Assembly: GCF_004342665.1 (NCBI RefSeq) | Contig: NZ_SMBY01000002.1 | Location: 124,001-188,000, forward strand | DNA: 64,000 bases | From: Samsonia erythrinae | Lineage (GTDB): Bacteria; Pseudomonadota; Gammaproteobacteria; Enterobacterales; Enterobacteriaceae | Direction: 5' to 3' | Notes under the pieces: model-generated | Told to the model about the DNA's origin: nothing | Seen by the model: the letters and a program-made list of their open reading frames with translations, nothing else | The model's database searches: none | In this document: positions 1-9,128 of the stretch, in pieces | Layout of the letters: each line of letters begins with the position of its first letter | How positions within the stretch are numbered: position 1 is the stretch's first letter | Position numbers and translations under genes: made by a program

Positions 1-122
1 GTTGCACAGTAGTCTGCATCATTGACGTCGGCCGCATGCGCCGCACGTTCGACCGCCTCTTTGATTCGCACTTCGTCAAAAGGCACCTGGCAACCGTCCC
101 GTTTAATCACTACTGGTTTCAC
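1..122 (-). CDS. nrdD: Anaerobic ribonucleoside-triphosphate reductase, N-terminal fragment
   Basis: Only the first 40 codons lie in the window; the rest continues to the left. The reading frame gives IKRDGCQVPF followed by RIKEAVERAAHAADVNDADY. This matches the start of the ATP-cone domain of enterobacterial NrdD (E. coli has MKRDGCKVPF and EVDDADYCAT at the same places). The start is a GTG at 122, chosen because GAGGAAG lies a few bases upstream. The enzyme is a glycyl-radical reductase that makes dNTPs without oxygen, activated by NrdG. The upstream region carries DnaA-like, NrdR-like and FNR-like sites, listed separately. Identification is firm for a fragment this short. Confidence 0.88.
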   Translation of the reverse strand, partial: MKPVVIKRDGCQVPFDEVRIKEAVERAAHAADVNDADYCA

Positions 123-142
123 GTTTTCTTCCTCTCGAAAGG

Positions 143-207
143 TTATCCACAGGTGAAAACCATAGCGGGCAAGGGCTACAGAGGGCTGTGGATGATATTG
201 TGGATAA
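143..207. promoter_or_regulatory. DnaA-box cluster upstream of nrdD
   Basis: TTATCCACA, the perfect high-affinity DnaA box, lies at 143-151. Its exact reverse complement TGTGGATAA lies at 199-207. A third copy with one mismatch (TGTGGATGA) is at 187-195. DnaA controls nrdAB in E. coli; a role at nrdD here is inference. Confidence 0.6.
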
Positions 208-254
208 ACGCTATATATAGACTGTGTTTATAGAATAGACACTATATATTGAAT
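208..254. promoter_or_regulatory. Tandem NrdR boxes upstream of nrdD
   Basis: CTATATATAG at 211-220 and CTATATATTG at 242-251 both match the core CwAtATaTwG of the NrdR box. Their starts are 31 bp apart, about three helical turns, the usual spacing of paired NrdR sites. NrdR represses ribonucleotide reductase genes when dATP is high. Both sites lie about 90-130 bp upstream of the nrdD start. Confidence 0.78.
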
Positions 255-290
255 TTGGCCAGGAGTGTTTGCGCTTTTATCGCTGCAAAA

Positions 291-304
291 TTGATATAGA
301 ACAA
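291..304. promoter_or_regulatory. FNR-like site upstream of nrdD
   Basis: TTGATATAGAACAA differs by one base from TTGAT-N4-ATCAA. FNR activation would suit an anaerobic reductase, but the site is about 170 bp from the start codon and no promoter was fixed next to it. Confidence 0.35.
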
Positions 305-498
305 TGAAATTTTACTGTCGTAGGGATTTTAACCTTGATGAAAAAAGCATCAGAAAAACAGGCTGACGTGGGAGGGCTTGTGAGACGCGGGATTGAGGGT
401 TCCGGTAAGCGCTTTGGATAGCAAAAGAGGTCGATCGTATTGCGATGGATAAAGCGTCAGAGGGTAATAACCTCGTTTCGGGTGCTCGAAACATAGCA

Positions 499-524
499 AA
501 AGCGCACCTGTCGCCGTGCGCTTT
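499..524 (-). terminator. Putative terminator after ridA
   Basis: AAAGCGCA (499-506) and TGCGCTTT (517-524) form an 8-bp stem about 20 bases past the ridA stop. Read on the minus strand it ends in a short T run. Confidence 0.5.
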
Positions 525-543
525 GACGATGCCTCAGCCGCTT

Positions 544-930
544 TTAGCGACGGACGGCGATAGCTTCGATTTCGATTTTAACGTCTTTCGGCAGACGGGC
601 GACTTCAACGCAGGAGCGGGCCGGGAAGGAGGCTTCATGTTCGGCGAAGAACGCTTCATACGTGCTGTTCACGAGGTTGAAGTCATTCAGATCTTTCACA
701 AATACGGTCGTTTTTACGATATCGGAAACCTTCAAGCCCGCGGCTTCCACAATCGCCTTAACGTTTTCCAATGACTGACGCGTCTGGGCGGTGATGTCGT
801 CCGCGACCAGACCGCTTTGCGGGTTGACCGGAATCTGGCCGGAAGTCATGATCATACTGCCGAGGTCGACGCCCTGGACATAAGGGCCGATGGCGGCAGG
901 GGCGTGCTCAGTACTGATAGTGCGTGACAT
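544..930 (-). CDS. ridA: 2-iminobutanoate/2-iminopropanoate deaminase RidA
   Basis: A 128-residue protein, the usual RidA length. It hydrolyses reactive enamine/imine intermediates released by PLP enzymes such as threonine dehydratase, protecting PLP enzymes from damage. The start at 930 is chosen over an upstream extension because AAGGAGATACC precedes it and the protein then begins MSRTISTEHAP, as in the family. Arg105 and Cys107 in FPARSCVEV are the conserved active-site residues, and the end KIEIEAIAVRR is typical. It lies just downstream of pyrI on the same strand, the order found next to pyrBI in E. coli, with a gap of about 100 bp, so it may be partly co-transcribed or have its own promoter. 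Confidence 0.93.
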   Translation of the reverse strand: MSRTISTEHAPAAIGPYVQGVDLGSMIMTSGQIPVNPQSGLVADDITAQTRQSLENVKAIVEAAGLKVSDIVKTTVFVKDLNDFNLVNSTYEAFFAEHEASFPARSCVEVARLPKDVKIEIEAIAVRR

Positions 931-1026
931 GGTATCTCCTTGATGGGGGCTTAAAAGAACGCGAACGCTGCCATTATTCAAAAAAGCCCCGCGACAGGCA
1001 ATGTTCATGTCGGGAAGACGCGAAAA

Positions 1027-1506
<480 letters not shown>

Positions 1507-2442
1507 TTACAGAACCAGTTCGCGATTCAGGACCAGCGCCAGCAGCGCCTGACGGGCGTATATGCCGTTGCCGGCCTGCTGGAAATAGTAGGCGTAGGGG
1601 GTGGCATCCACATCCGTGGTGATCTCATCCACGCGCGGCAGCGGGTGCAGCACTTTTAAATTCGCACGGGCGCTATGCAGGTCGGCGGCGCGCAGCACAA
1701 ACTGAGATTTGATGTTGATGTATTCAGACGGATCAAGGCGTTCTTTCTGGACGCGCGTCATGTACAGGATATCCAGCTCACTCGCCACGTCTTCAATGCT
1801 GGTATGCAGGCTGTATGTAATGTTTTTCTCTTTCAACATGCTCAGAATGTAGTCCGGCATCGCCAGCGCGTCCGGGGCGATGAAATAGAAGCGGTTGCCT
1901 TCGAATTTCGCCAGCGCCTGCGTGAGCGAATGCACGGTGCGGCCATATTTCAAATCGCCGACCATCGCAATATTGATGTTGTTCAGTCTGCCCTGCGTTT
2001 CCTGAATGGTGAACAGATCGAGTAGCGTCTGCGTCGGGTGCTGGTTCGCGCCGTCGCCCGCGTTCAGCACGGGAATGCCGCCAGAGAATTCGGTCGCAAG
2101 GCGGGACGCGCCTTCCTGCGGGTGACGCATCACGATGGCATCAACGTATTGGCTGATGACGGAGATCGTATCGGCCAGCGTTTCGCCCTTTTTCCCCAGC
2201 GACGTGTTATTGCTGTCGGCGAACCCCACGACGGATGCGCCGAGACGATGCATCGCGGTTTCAAAGGATAAACGCGTGCGGGTGGAAGCCTCGAAGAAGC
2301 AACTGGCAATCACTTTATGTTTTAACAACTCAGGCTGGGGGCTGGCTTTCAGGCTGGCGGCGACGCGCAGCGCCAGTTCCAAATCTTCCCGACTGAGATC
2401 GTTAATCGAAATAATATGTTTTTGATAGAGCGGATTGACCAT
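1507..2442 (-). CDS. pyrB: Aspartate carbamoyltransferase catalytic chain
   Basis: A 311-residue catalytic subunit that condenses carbamoyl phosphate with aspartate, the committed step of pyrimidine synthesis. The carbamoyl-phosphate loop STRTR is at residues 53-57 and the mobile 80s loop appears as [13 protein letters not shown] contributes to the phosphate site, and the C-terminal HPLPRVDEI lines the aspartate site. The start [10 protein letters not shown] at 2442 follows AGGAGAAAGACAAC on the minus strand. Transcription comes through the pyrL leader and attenuator about 90-210 bp upstream, so expression should fall when UTP is plentiful. It forms the (c3)2(r2)3 holoenzyme with PyrI. Confidence 0.98.
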   Translation of the reverse strand: MVNPLYQKHIISINDLSREDLELALRVAASLKASPQPELLKHKVIASCFFEASTRTRLSFETAMHRLGASVVGFADSNNTSLGKKGETLADTISVISQYVDAIVMRHPQEGASRLATEFSGGIPVLNAGDGANQHPTQTLLDLFTIQETQGRLNNINIAMVGDLKYGRTVHSLTQALAKFEGNRFYFIAPDALAMPDYILSMLKEKNITYSLHTSIEDVASELDILYMTRVQKERLDPSEYINIKSQFVLRAADLHSARANLKVLHPLPRVDEITTDVDATPYAYYFQQAGNGIYARQALLALVLNRELVL

Positions 2443-2512
2443 GTTGTCTTTCTCCTAACGCGTAAACAGGAAATGTCGTGTCTGGCTGCCCGGGCTGTCG
2501 TGGACGATAGGG

Positions 2513-2543
2513 CACAAAAAAAAGCCCCTCATTGAGGGGCTTT
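2513..2543 (-). terminator. pyrBI attenuator (intrinsic terminator)
   Basis: On the minus strand a GC stem, AGCCCCTCA pairing with TGAGGGGCT (core 2524-2540), is followed by a run of eight T. It lies between the pyrL start and pyrB, as in E. coli pyrBI. The pyrL stop codon (2529-2531) lies inside the hairpin, so a ribosome closely following RNA polymerase would block the stem. Confidence 0.9.
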
Positions 2544-2651
2544 CTTAATGAAATGGTTGAGCAACGGAAAGGAAAACGCTGGCTGGCTGCCGGATGGCAG
2601 TTGTGGTTGAGAACCAACATCAGCAGCGGATTTTCTGGCGTAACAGTGCAT
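2529..2651 (-). CDS. pyrL: pyrBI leader peptide PyrL
   Basis: A 40-codon leader beginning MHCYARKSAADVG and ending FPLLNHFIKKAPQ. The ATG at 2651 is preceded by GGGAGGGG three bases away, the same arrangement as GGGAGG before E. coli pyrL. The AFSFP codons cover a T-rich stretch (about 2565-2579) where polymerase would pause when UTP is low. The TGA stop falls within the attenuator. In E. coli the role is transcription-translation coupling: with little UTP, polymerase pauses, the ribosome catches up and termination is prevented. The peptide itself probably has no function. A longer alternative ORF in another frame lacks a ribosome site. Confidence 0.85.
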   Translation of the reverse strand: MHCYARKSAADVGSQPQLPSGSQPAFSFPLLNHFIKKAPQ

Positions 2652-2676
2652 GACCCCTCCCGGCAAACTGTCGGGA

Positions 2677-2704
2677 ATTATACGCGCCGATTAGGCTATT
2701 TCAA
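2677..2704 (-). promoter_or_regulatory. pyrBI promoter
   Basis: On the minus strand TTGAAA (2699-2704) and a perfect TATAAT (2677-2682) are 16 bp apart. The downstream sequence GACAGTTTGCCGGGAGG resembles the E. coli pyrBI start region (ACAATTTGCCGGGAGG). The T triplet used for UTP-sensitive stuttering in E. coli is kept, but the AA before it is AG here. Confidence 0.8.
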
Positions 2705-2779
2705 GCAGAAAACGTGGTTTTTTACGCATCGCAATCGGTTGCGGATGACTCGCGGCGGGGATGATGTTCGTGAGTATGA

Positions 2780-3370
<591 letters not shown>

Positions 3371-3387
3371 ACCACCGGGAAGTCTGG

Positions 3388-3408
3388 CCCTCCCCGCGCC
3401 GGGGAGGG
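3388..3408. terminator. Hairpin between convergent yjgK-like gene and argI
   Basis: CCCTCCCC (3388-3395) pairs with GGGGAGGG (3401-3408) in the 47-bp gap between the convergent stops. There is no T tract, so termination is plausible but not certain. Confidence 0.45.
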
Positions 3409-3417
3409 ACGCAAACC

Positions 3418-4425
3418 TTAATCCTGCGCCAGCGTGGCGACCATCACGGCCTTGATGGTGTGCATACGGTTTTCCGCCTGATCGAACACGATGCTGTGCG
3501 CGGATTCAAAGACTTCATCCGTGACTTCCATTCCGCCGTGCAGACCATACTGTTCCGCCATTTGCTGGCCCATCGTCGTCTGATCGTCGTGGAAGGCGGG
3601 CAGACAGTGCAGGAACTTCACCTGTGGATTCCCCGTCGCGGCGATCATCGCCATGTTCACCTGATACGGTTTCAGCAGCGCGATACGCTCTTTCCAGGTT
3701 TCTTTCGCTTCCCCCATGGAAACCCAAACGTCGGTATAAATAAAATCGGCGCCCGCGACGCCGGCGGCGATATCTTCCGTCAGCGTGATGCTGCCGCCGG
3801 TTTGTTGGGCCGCCGCCTGACACTCCGCCACCAGACCGGCATCCGGCCAGCAGGCTTTTGGCGCAACGAGGCGTAAATCCAGCCCGGTCAGCGCCGCCGC
3901 TTCCAGCATGGTGTTGCCCATGTTGTTGCGTGCATCGCCGACGTAGACGAGCGTCATCTCAGTGAAGGCTTTGCCCGGCAGGTGCTCCTGCATCGTCAAC
4001 AGATCCGCCAATAGCTGCGTGGGGTGGAATTCGTTCGTCAGCCCGTTCCACACGGGAACGCCTGCGTATTGCGCCAGCGTTTCGACAATCTGCTGGCCGT
4101 AGCCGCGATACTGAATGCCGTCGTACATTCTTCCCAGTACGCGGGCCGTATCCTTGATGGATTCTTTATGCCCGATTTGGCTCCCGCTGGGACCGAGATA
4201 GGTCACTCGCGCGCCCTGATCGTATGCAGCAACTTCGAAAGAGCAGCGAGTACGTGTCGAATCTTTTTCGAAGATGAGTGCGATATTTTTACCCTGTAGG
4301 TGGCGGTCTTCCGTCCCGTTTTTTTTATCGGCTTTCAGTTTCGTTGACAGGGTTAAAAGATGGGTTAATTCAGCGGGTGTAAAATCCATTAACCTTAAAA
4401 AATGGCGTTGATAGAACGGTTGCAT
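3418..4425 (-). CDS. argI: Ornithine carbamoyltransferase
   Basis: A 335-residue enzyme that joins carbamoyl phosphate and ornithine to citrulline in arginine synthesis. The start is set at 4425 ([10 protein letters not shown]), which fits the E. coli ArgI start and length better than the upstream extension. STRTR at residues 56-60 binds carbamoyl phosphate, FHPTQ follows later, DVWVSMGE lies in the ornithine loop, and HCLPAFHD holds the catalytic cysteine. Two ARG boxes overlap its promoter, about 150-190 bp upstream, so ArgR-arginine repression is expected. A palindromic repeat occupies much of the leader. Confidence 0.96.
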   Translation of the reverse strand: MQPFYQRHFLRLMDFTPAELTHLLTLSTKLKADKKNGTEDRHLQGKNIALIFEKDSTRTRCSFEVAAYDQGARVTYLGPSGSQIGHKESIKDTARVLGRMYDGIQYRGYGQQIVETLAQYAGVPVWNGLTNEFHPTQLLADLLTMQEHLPGKAFTEMTLVYVGDARNNMGNTMLEAAALTGLDLRLVAPKACWPDAGLVAECQAAAQQTGGSITLTEDIAAGVAGADFIYTDVWVSMGEAKETWKERIALLKPYQVNMAMIAATGNPQVKFLHCLPAFHDDQTTMGQQMAEQYGLHGGMEVTDEVFESAHSIVFDQAENRMHTIKAVMVATLAQD

Positions 4426-4452
4426 GATGTACTTCTCCATGTGGTTCAACAT

Positions 4453-4556
4453 GATACCCGTCATCCTTCAAGCTGCCGGCGCGTTGGTGACGCTGACCTG
4501 TCTGAGCCGAGCTGCCCGATTGTTGCTTTGACGTCACTCGAATGATTAGGGGGATA
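4453..4556. repeat. Palindromic enterobacterial repeat in the argI leader
   Basis: The left end ATACCCGTCATCCTTCAAGC and the right end CTCGAATGATTAGG match the ends of the longer repeat at 26095-26294 and of the YPAL/ERIC-like palindromes known from Yersinia, Serratia and Pectobacterium. It lies between the argI promoter and start codon and would be in the mRNA. The family name is from memory. Confidence 0.55.
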
Positions 4557-4578
4557 TCGATTGAATTAAAAAACATTG

Positions 4579-4635
4579 CCTGAATTAAAATTCACTTTAT
4601 ATGTGTAATTATTCAAATTCAAGTGGTGGTGTCAA
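4579..4635 (-). promoter_or_regulatory. argI promoter with tandem ARG boxes
   Basis: TGAATTAAAATTCA (4581-4594) fits the ARG-box core closely; TGTGTAATTATTCA (4602-4615) fits with a weaker left half. They are 21 bp apart, which leaves the usual 3 bp between 18-bp boxes. On the minus strand TTGACA (4630-4635) and ATAATT (4607-4612) with a 17-bp spacer form the promoter, and the second box covers the -10 element. Confidence 0.85.
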
Positions 4636-4708
4636 ACTTTGTGGTGGAGCAAGCCACAGGGCTGTGGGACAATAACGCAATATAATGTCGATGAATGAGG
4701 ACTGAGGC

Positions 4709-5134
4709 ATGGCAAACCGCGAACTACTGGAAGAACAACGGGAAGAGACGCGCCAGATCATTGAAGAATTGCTGGAAGATGGCAGCGATCCTGACGCGCT
4801 CTATACCATCGAGCACCATTTTTCTGCTGAGAAATTTGACGTGTTGGAAAACGTTGCCGTGGAAGCCTTCAAGCTGGGTTATGAAGTGACGGACGCGGAA
4901 GAGCTGGAAGTGGAAAACGGCGTGTTGCTGATGTGCTGCGATGCCATCAGCGAAGTGGCGCTGAATGCGGAGCTCATCGACGCGCAGGTAGAACAACTAC
5001 TGGCGTTGGCCGAGCGTTACGGCGTAAATTACGACGGTTGGGGAACCTACTTTGAAGACCCGGATGGCGAAGGGGATGAAGACGGGGACGACGAAGATTT
5101 TTACGACGAAGATGATGACGGCAAACGCCATTGA
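4709..5134 (+). CDS. rraB: Ribonuclease E inhibitor RraB
   Basis: A 141-residue cytoplasmic protein that binds the C-terminal scaffold half of RNase E and lowers its activity on a subset of transcripts. The N terminus [20 protein letters not shown], the central [17 protein letters not shown] and the WGTYFE motif are family hallmarks. The last 25 residues are very acidic ([19 protein letters not shown]), as in other RraB proteins. It is divergent from argI, the same neighbourhood as in E. coli (argI-rraB). A hairpin with a T tract follows 30 bp after the stop. Confidence 0.95.
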   Translation: MANRELLEEQREETRQIIEELLEDGSDPDALYTIEHHFSAEKFDVLENVAVEAFKLGYEVTDAEELEVENGVLLMCCDAISEVALNAELIDAQVEQLLALAERYGVNYDGWGTYFEDPDGEGDEDGDDEDFYDEDDDGKRH

Positions 5135-5164
5135 TCATTGAGCTTGAACCCAGCCTCACTGAAT

Positions 5165-5200
5165 GCCGCAGGAATATCCAGCGGCGTCTTTTTGGTTTTT
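5165..5200 (+). terminator. rraB terminator
   Basis: GCCGC (5165-5169) pairs with GCGGC (5181-5185) and is followed by TCTTTTTGGTTTTTT. Confidence 0.7.
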
Positions 5201-5231
5201 TACTTGATTGTCATGCCGATAGCTTAAGCGT

Positions 5232-5304
5232 GGGTTTAGGGGAAACACGGTGATGAGGTTCCCGTAGGGACACCTCGCACCGTGGTCGCCCCGGTATCTC
5301 GAGC
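5232..5304 (+). repeat. About 70-bp palindromic repeat, copy 1
   Basis: A long imperfect palindrome: CACGGTG (5246-5252) with CACCGTG (5278-5284), inside it GAGGT with ACCTC and TCCC with GGGA. The flanks AGGGGAAACACGG and GTGGTCGCCCCGGTATC recur in inverted orientation at 46112-46178, so this is a dispersed element, not only a local terminator. Confidence 0.65.
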
Positions 5305-5325
5305 CTGAAACAATCGATACGACTT

Positions 5326-5832
5326 TTACAGCATTTTCAGCATGGTGACTTCGCAGTCGGTATGGCCCGTGTTGCCCATGGCGTAGGGAATCGGCTCAAA
5401 GCCCAGCGACTGATACAGCCGAATCGCGCTGGTCAGGTGGCCGGTCGTTTCCAGATAGCAGCGGCGAAAGCCGTTCTGACGGGCGAAATTGAGCGCCTGT
5501 ATCGCTAATTGACGCGCCAGCCCTTTGCCGCGGACGGCCGGTAAGAAATACATCTTCTGCAATTCACACACGTCTTCTTCGCCGGCGACCAGCGGTGCAA
5601 TGCCGCCCCCGCCGGCGACGCGACCGTTATATTCTACGATCCAATAGGCGCTTTTCGGCTGGCTGTACAGCGCAAACAGCGCGTCCAGATTGGGATCGGA
5701 GACGGTATAGCCTTTGTCGGCCGTCAGGCCAAACTCGGCAGAAACCTGGCGGATCACCTGTGCGATCGCCGCATCGTCCTGCGCCGTGAGGGGGCGAATC
5801 TGAAGATTGACGGAGGTAGCGGTTGTCATCAT
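5326..5832 (-). CDS. GNAT family N-acetyltransferase
   Basis: A 168-residue single-domain acetyltransferase of the Gcn5-related fold. The acetyl-CoA loop appears as [19 protein letters not shown] (consensus Q/RxxGxG/A), preceded by the beta-4 strand [10 protein letters not shown]. The C-terminal part [20 protein letters not shown] is the family alpha-4/beta-6 region. The substrate, small molecule or protein, cannot be told from sequence. Two adjacent ATG codons at 5832 and 5829 are possible starts and neither has a strong ribosome site. It stands alone, convergent with rraB. Confidence 0.85.
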   Translation of the reverse strand: MMTTATSVNLQIRPLTAQDDAAIAQVIRQVSAEFGLTADKGYTVSDPNLDALFALYSQPKSAYWIVEYNGRVAGGGGIAPLVAGEEDVCELQKMYFLPAVRGKGLARQLAIQALNFARQNGFRRCYLETTGHLTSAIRLYQSLGFEPIPYAMGNTGHTDCEVTMLKML

Positions 5833-6200
5833 ACGTACTCTTGTTCTTGCGGTTTGCGATATATCGCCATTTTTGTCGATTGTAATACCATTTCAGCCCA
5901 TGTGGATGCAACGCCTATGCTCACAGCGGCGCTGTGTGGCAAACGCATTCGTCAGTTTGTTCTTTTGGCTGTCTTTACGCGCCGTTATTGACAGCAATGC
6001 GTGGGATGAAGTCTTGGAGAATGGCGCAGGATGCGTTAAATCTTTTCTTATTGAAAACCGAATTCATAATATCCCGCTATAAATAAAAAAATCAGTTAAT
6101 AATATCTTTTTATTATTGGCCTGATGATGTTTATTGGGATTTTTCCTAATAAACATTAAAATCGCATCTTCACAATTTTATGATCACCGAAGAGCTGTCA
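5833..6200. other. Intergenic region between acetyltransferase and hydrolase genes
   Basis: No gene is supported here. The right half is AT-rich, with several A/T runs before the hydrolase start, and probably holds its promoter. No clear operator was seen. Confidence 0.5.
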
Positions 6201-7280
6201 ATGGTTAATCGAATACTCTCAGGGATGGTGGGCACATTTCTGTTAATGCTGTCATCATTAACGTATGCACAGGCCAATTTCCCCGTGCCAAAAGAAGGTG
6301 ATTGGATTGCGTCCGAATTTACTTTTAACAGCGGCGAAAAATTAAAAGACTTACGTATTCATTATTACACGTTAGGTGAACCGGAAAACCCTGCCGTATT
6401 ATTATTGCATGGCACAAACCAGCCGATTAAAGCGCTATTAGCCAACGGATTTGGCGGAGAGCTGTTCGGGCCGGGTCAGGCATTGGATAGCAGTAAATAT
6501 TTTATTATTATGCCGGAAAGCATCGGGTCTGGAAAATCGTCCAAGCCTTCCGACGGTTTACGCATGAAATTCCCACAGTACGATTATAACGATATGGTGC
6601 GGGCGCAATATCGTTTAATCAAAGAAGGGCTGGGTATCCACCATTTACGTCTGGTGATGGGATATTCGATGGGCGGCATGCAAACCTGGCTCTGGGGCGA
6701 AAAATACCCGGATATGATGGATGCGCTGGTGCCGATGGCATCGCTACCCAATGAGCTGTCTGGCCGTAACTGGATGATGCGCCGTATATTGATCGAATCC
6801 ATTAAAAACGATCCGGCCTGGAACCAGGGTAACTACACCCAACAACCGCCGACGCTGAAAACGGCCAGCATCATGTTCAGTATCGCTACCACGGGCGGCA
6901 CGTTGGCCTACCAGAACAAGGCGCCGACGCGTGCGCAGGCGGACAAACTGGTGGACGCGCGTCTTGCCTCTCCTTCGACCAGCGATGCCAATGATTTTAT
7001 TTATCTCTGGGGATCGTCGGCGAACTATAACGCCGCACCGGAATTGAATAAAATTAAGGCGCCGGTTCTGGTGATTAACTCGGCGGATGATGAGCGTAAT
7101 CCTGTAGAAACCGGTATTCTGGACAATGAACTCAAAAAGGTTAAGCAGGCTACGTTGCACCTTATTCCTGCCAGTCAGGAAACCAGCGGGCACGGCACGA
7201 CAATGTCGGCGAAATTTTATAGTGAAGCGCTGAAACGCTTTTTAGCCGGTGTTCATTCCGATAGCGAAAATAAAAAATAA
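6201..7280 (+). CDS. Exported alpha/beta-fold hydrolase
   Basis: A 359-residue alpha/beta hydrolase with a probable Sec signal peptide (hydrophobic GMVGTFLLMLSSL, then TYAQA before the mature start). The nucleophile elbow GYSMGG puts the catalytic serine at about residue 156. NSADDERNP supplies the acid and SGHGTT the histidine. Overall it resembles the homoserine O-acetyltransferase-like branch of the superfamily (LLLHGTNQP oxyanion loop, MPESIGSGKS). The signal peptide argues for a periplasmic or secreted esterase-like role rather than methionine synthesis. GAAGAG seven bases upstream favours the start at 6201; an in-frame ATG at 6180 lacks one. The substrate is unknown. Confidence 0.8.
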   Translation: MVNRILSGMVGTFLLMLSSLTYAQANFPVPKEGDWIASEFTFNSGEKLKDLRIHYYTLGEPENPAVLLLHGTNQPIKALLANGFGGELFGPGQALDSSKYFIIMPESIGSGKSSKPSDGLRMKFPQYDYNDMVRAQYRLIKEGLGIHHLRLVMGYSMGGMQTWLWGEKYPDMMDALVPMASLPNELSGRNWMMRRILIESIKNDPAWNQGNYTQQPPTLKTASIMFSIATTGGTLAYQNKAPTRAQADKLVDARLASPSTSDANDFIYLWGSSANYNAAPELNKIKAPVLVINSADDERNPVETGILDNELKKVKQATLHLIPASQETSGHGTTMSAKFYSEALKRFLAGVHSDSENKK

Positions 7281-7286
7281 GTTTTA

Positions 7287-7316
7287 ATGGCTGGCGTAAA
7301 TGTTTATGCCGGCCAT
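7287..7316 (+). terminator. Hairpin after the hydrolase gene
   Basis: ATGGC with GCCAT and GGCGTAAA with TTTATGCC form a long stem with a two-base loop, followed by GATGATTTTATTATTTG. A plausible terminator with a loose T tail. Confidence 0.5.
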
Positions 7317-7492
7317 GATGATTTTATTATTTGTCTTTATTTTATTACGGTCTGATAACAGATTTATTTCAGAGCATCGCAATTTAATCTGCCTGAAAAT
7401 GGCAGGATAACGATTATTACGTAAATAACTTAACGGTTCCGCGTTGGCGTGGAGCTTATTCTTTCTTATTTCTCAGGCGACAGGGATAATTT

Positions 7493-9112
7493 ATGTTTCG
7501 TCAGATAAAGATCCGTACCGCGCTTAGCATGATGGTATTTTCGCTCGCGGCGTTATTACTTTTGGTCGGTGTTTTAGGGCTGGTTGCGTTGCAGTCAGGG
7601 AACAAGTCCTTTGCCCGTGTCGATATGGAAGTCCTGCCAGGGCTGGTCGCATTGAATGACAGTTCCGAACTGCTGTTGCGCGGTCGGTTGGATTTGCGTC
7701 TGTACGAGTCATTAATGGGCAAAGGGGATGTCGAGGCGGCGAAAGTCGCACTGGGGCGCGCCAGAAGCAAGGTCGACGGCGCCAGCGCGAAATGGCAGGA
7801 ATACCTGAAATACCCACAGTCCGAAGAGGAAAAAGTCATTTCTGCGGACATGGCCGAGAAGCGCAATACGCTGATGCAAGCGTTTATCGATCCGGCATTT
7901 GCGGCGCTTAACGCCGGGAATCTGGATGAATATCGCCAGCGTGCCGGGAAATCCACCGTGCTGTATGCCGCGTTCGATAAAGCGTCTAAAGCACTGGTCG
8001 CCTTCAAGCTGAAGAGTATTGATGAAGCCTATGCCGATTCAAATGGTCGCGTGGAGTTCATGGAAATCATCTTGTACTGTGCGATTGCCTGCGCGTTGCT
8101 GTTGGCGGCGCTGGCCTGGTCGGTAATGACGAATCTGGTCGTGAAACCCCTGAATCAGGCGATTTGCGTTTTTGACCGGATTGCCGAAGGCGACCTGCGG
8201 GCACAGATTGATAGCAGCGGAAAAAATGAAATCGCTCAGCTGTTTGCCGCGGTGCAGCGTATGCGCGACGGGCTGGAAAATATGGTGTACGTTGTGCGCA
8301 AAGGAACGGATGCCATTAGCGTCGGGGTGGAAGAGATTGCCTCTGGCAATATCGATCTCTCCAGCCGCACCGAGCAGCAGGCGGCTTCGCTGGATGAAAC
8401 CGCGTCAAGCATGGAACAGATTATGTCGACGGTGCAAAACAACGAAGACAACACGCGCAAAGCCAACGATCTCGCTCAGCAAGCTTCCAGTTCAGCGTCT
8501 CGCGGTGGGAATATCGTCTCCGAAGTGGTGGAAACCATGCGCTCGATTAAGCAGAGCTCCGCGAGGATTTCCGACATTGTGGGCGTGATCGACGGCATCG
8601 CTTTCCAGACCAACCTGCTGGCGCTAAACGCCGCGGTGGAATCTGCGCGTGCTGGTCAATACGGTAAAGGTTTTGCCGTGGTGGCGTCAGAAGTAAGAAC
8701 GCTGGCGCAGCGTAGCGCGACGGCAGCGAAAGAGATCGGCACCATGATCGATGATTCCCTCAGCCGCATTGAAAAAGGCGCGGGGCTGGTTGAGGTGGCT
8801 GGCAACACCATGGAAGAAGTGTTGATGGATGTGAAAAAAGTGGTCGACATCATGGATGAGATCACGCTGGCTTCCAGTGAGCAGAGCCGCGGCATTTCGC
8901 AGATCAATATCGCCATTAATCAAATGGATGGCGTGACTCAGCAAAACGCCTCGCTGGTATCGGAAGTGGCGACGTCGGCGAATGCGCTTCAGGAGCAGGT
9001 TATCAATCTTCAGCAGTCCGTTTCGCGTTTCCAGATCGGAAAAGACAACGCGGCAATAGAGAACATATTGCCCGCTGCACATCAGAATATTGCGCTGGTT
9101 GACGCCCGCTAG
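7493..9112 (+). CDS. Methyl-accepting chemotaxis protein
   Basis: A 539-residue transmembrane chemoreceptor. TM1 is near residues 11-32 and TM2 near 190-212. The periplasmic region of about 155 residues between them fits a four-helix Tar-type ligand domain. A HAMP domain follows TM2. The cytoplasmic signalling tip is DGIAFQTNLLALNAAVESAR followed by GFAVVASEVRTLAQRSA, which contacts CheA and CheW. Alanine is replaced by serine in the usual AAVEAARAG block. The protein ends LVDAR, without the NWETF-type pentapeptide that tethers CheR/CheB, so it may be a low-abundance receptor. The ligand is unknown. Confidence 0.93.
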   Translation: MFRQIKIRTALSMMVFSLAALLLLVGVLGLVALQSGNKSFARVDMEVLPGLVALNDSSELLLRGRLDLRLYESLMGKGDVEAAKVALGRARSKVDGASAKWQEYLKYPQSEEEKVISADMAEKRNTLMQAFIDPAFAALNAGNLDEYRQRAGKSTVLYAAFDKASKALVAFKLKSIDEAYADSNGRVEFMEIILYCAIACALLLAALAWSVMTNLVVKPLNQAICVFDRIAEGDLRAQIDSSGKNEIAQLFAAVQRMRDGLENMVYVVRKGTDAISVGVEEIASGNIDLSSRTEQQAASLDETASSMEQIMSTVQNNEDNTRKANDLAQQASSSASRGGNIVSEVVETMRSIKQSSARISDIVGVIDGIAFQTNLLALNAAVESARAGQYGKGFAVVASEVRTLAQRSATAAKEIGTMIDDSLSRIEKGAGLVEVAGNTMEEVLMDVKKVVDIMDEITLASSEQSRGISQINIAINQMDGVTQQNASLVSEVATSANALQEQVINLQQSVSRFQIGKDNAAIENILPAAHQNIALVDAR

Positions 9113-9128
9113 TGCTTAAATGATTGGG

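Noticed and set aside
2402-2620. 72-codon frame across the pyrBI leader running into pyrB, with RKPLNEGLFF resembling part of E. coli PyrL
   Set aside because: It has no ribosome-binding site and ends inside pyrB. The frame starting at 2651 has GGGAGGGG upstream as in E. coli, and its stop lies in the attenuator.
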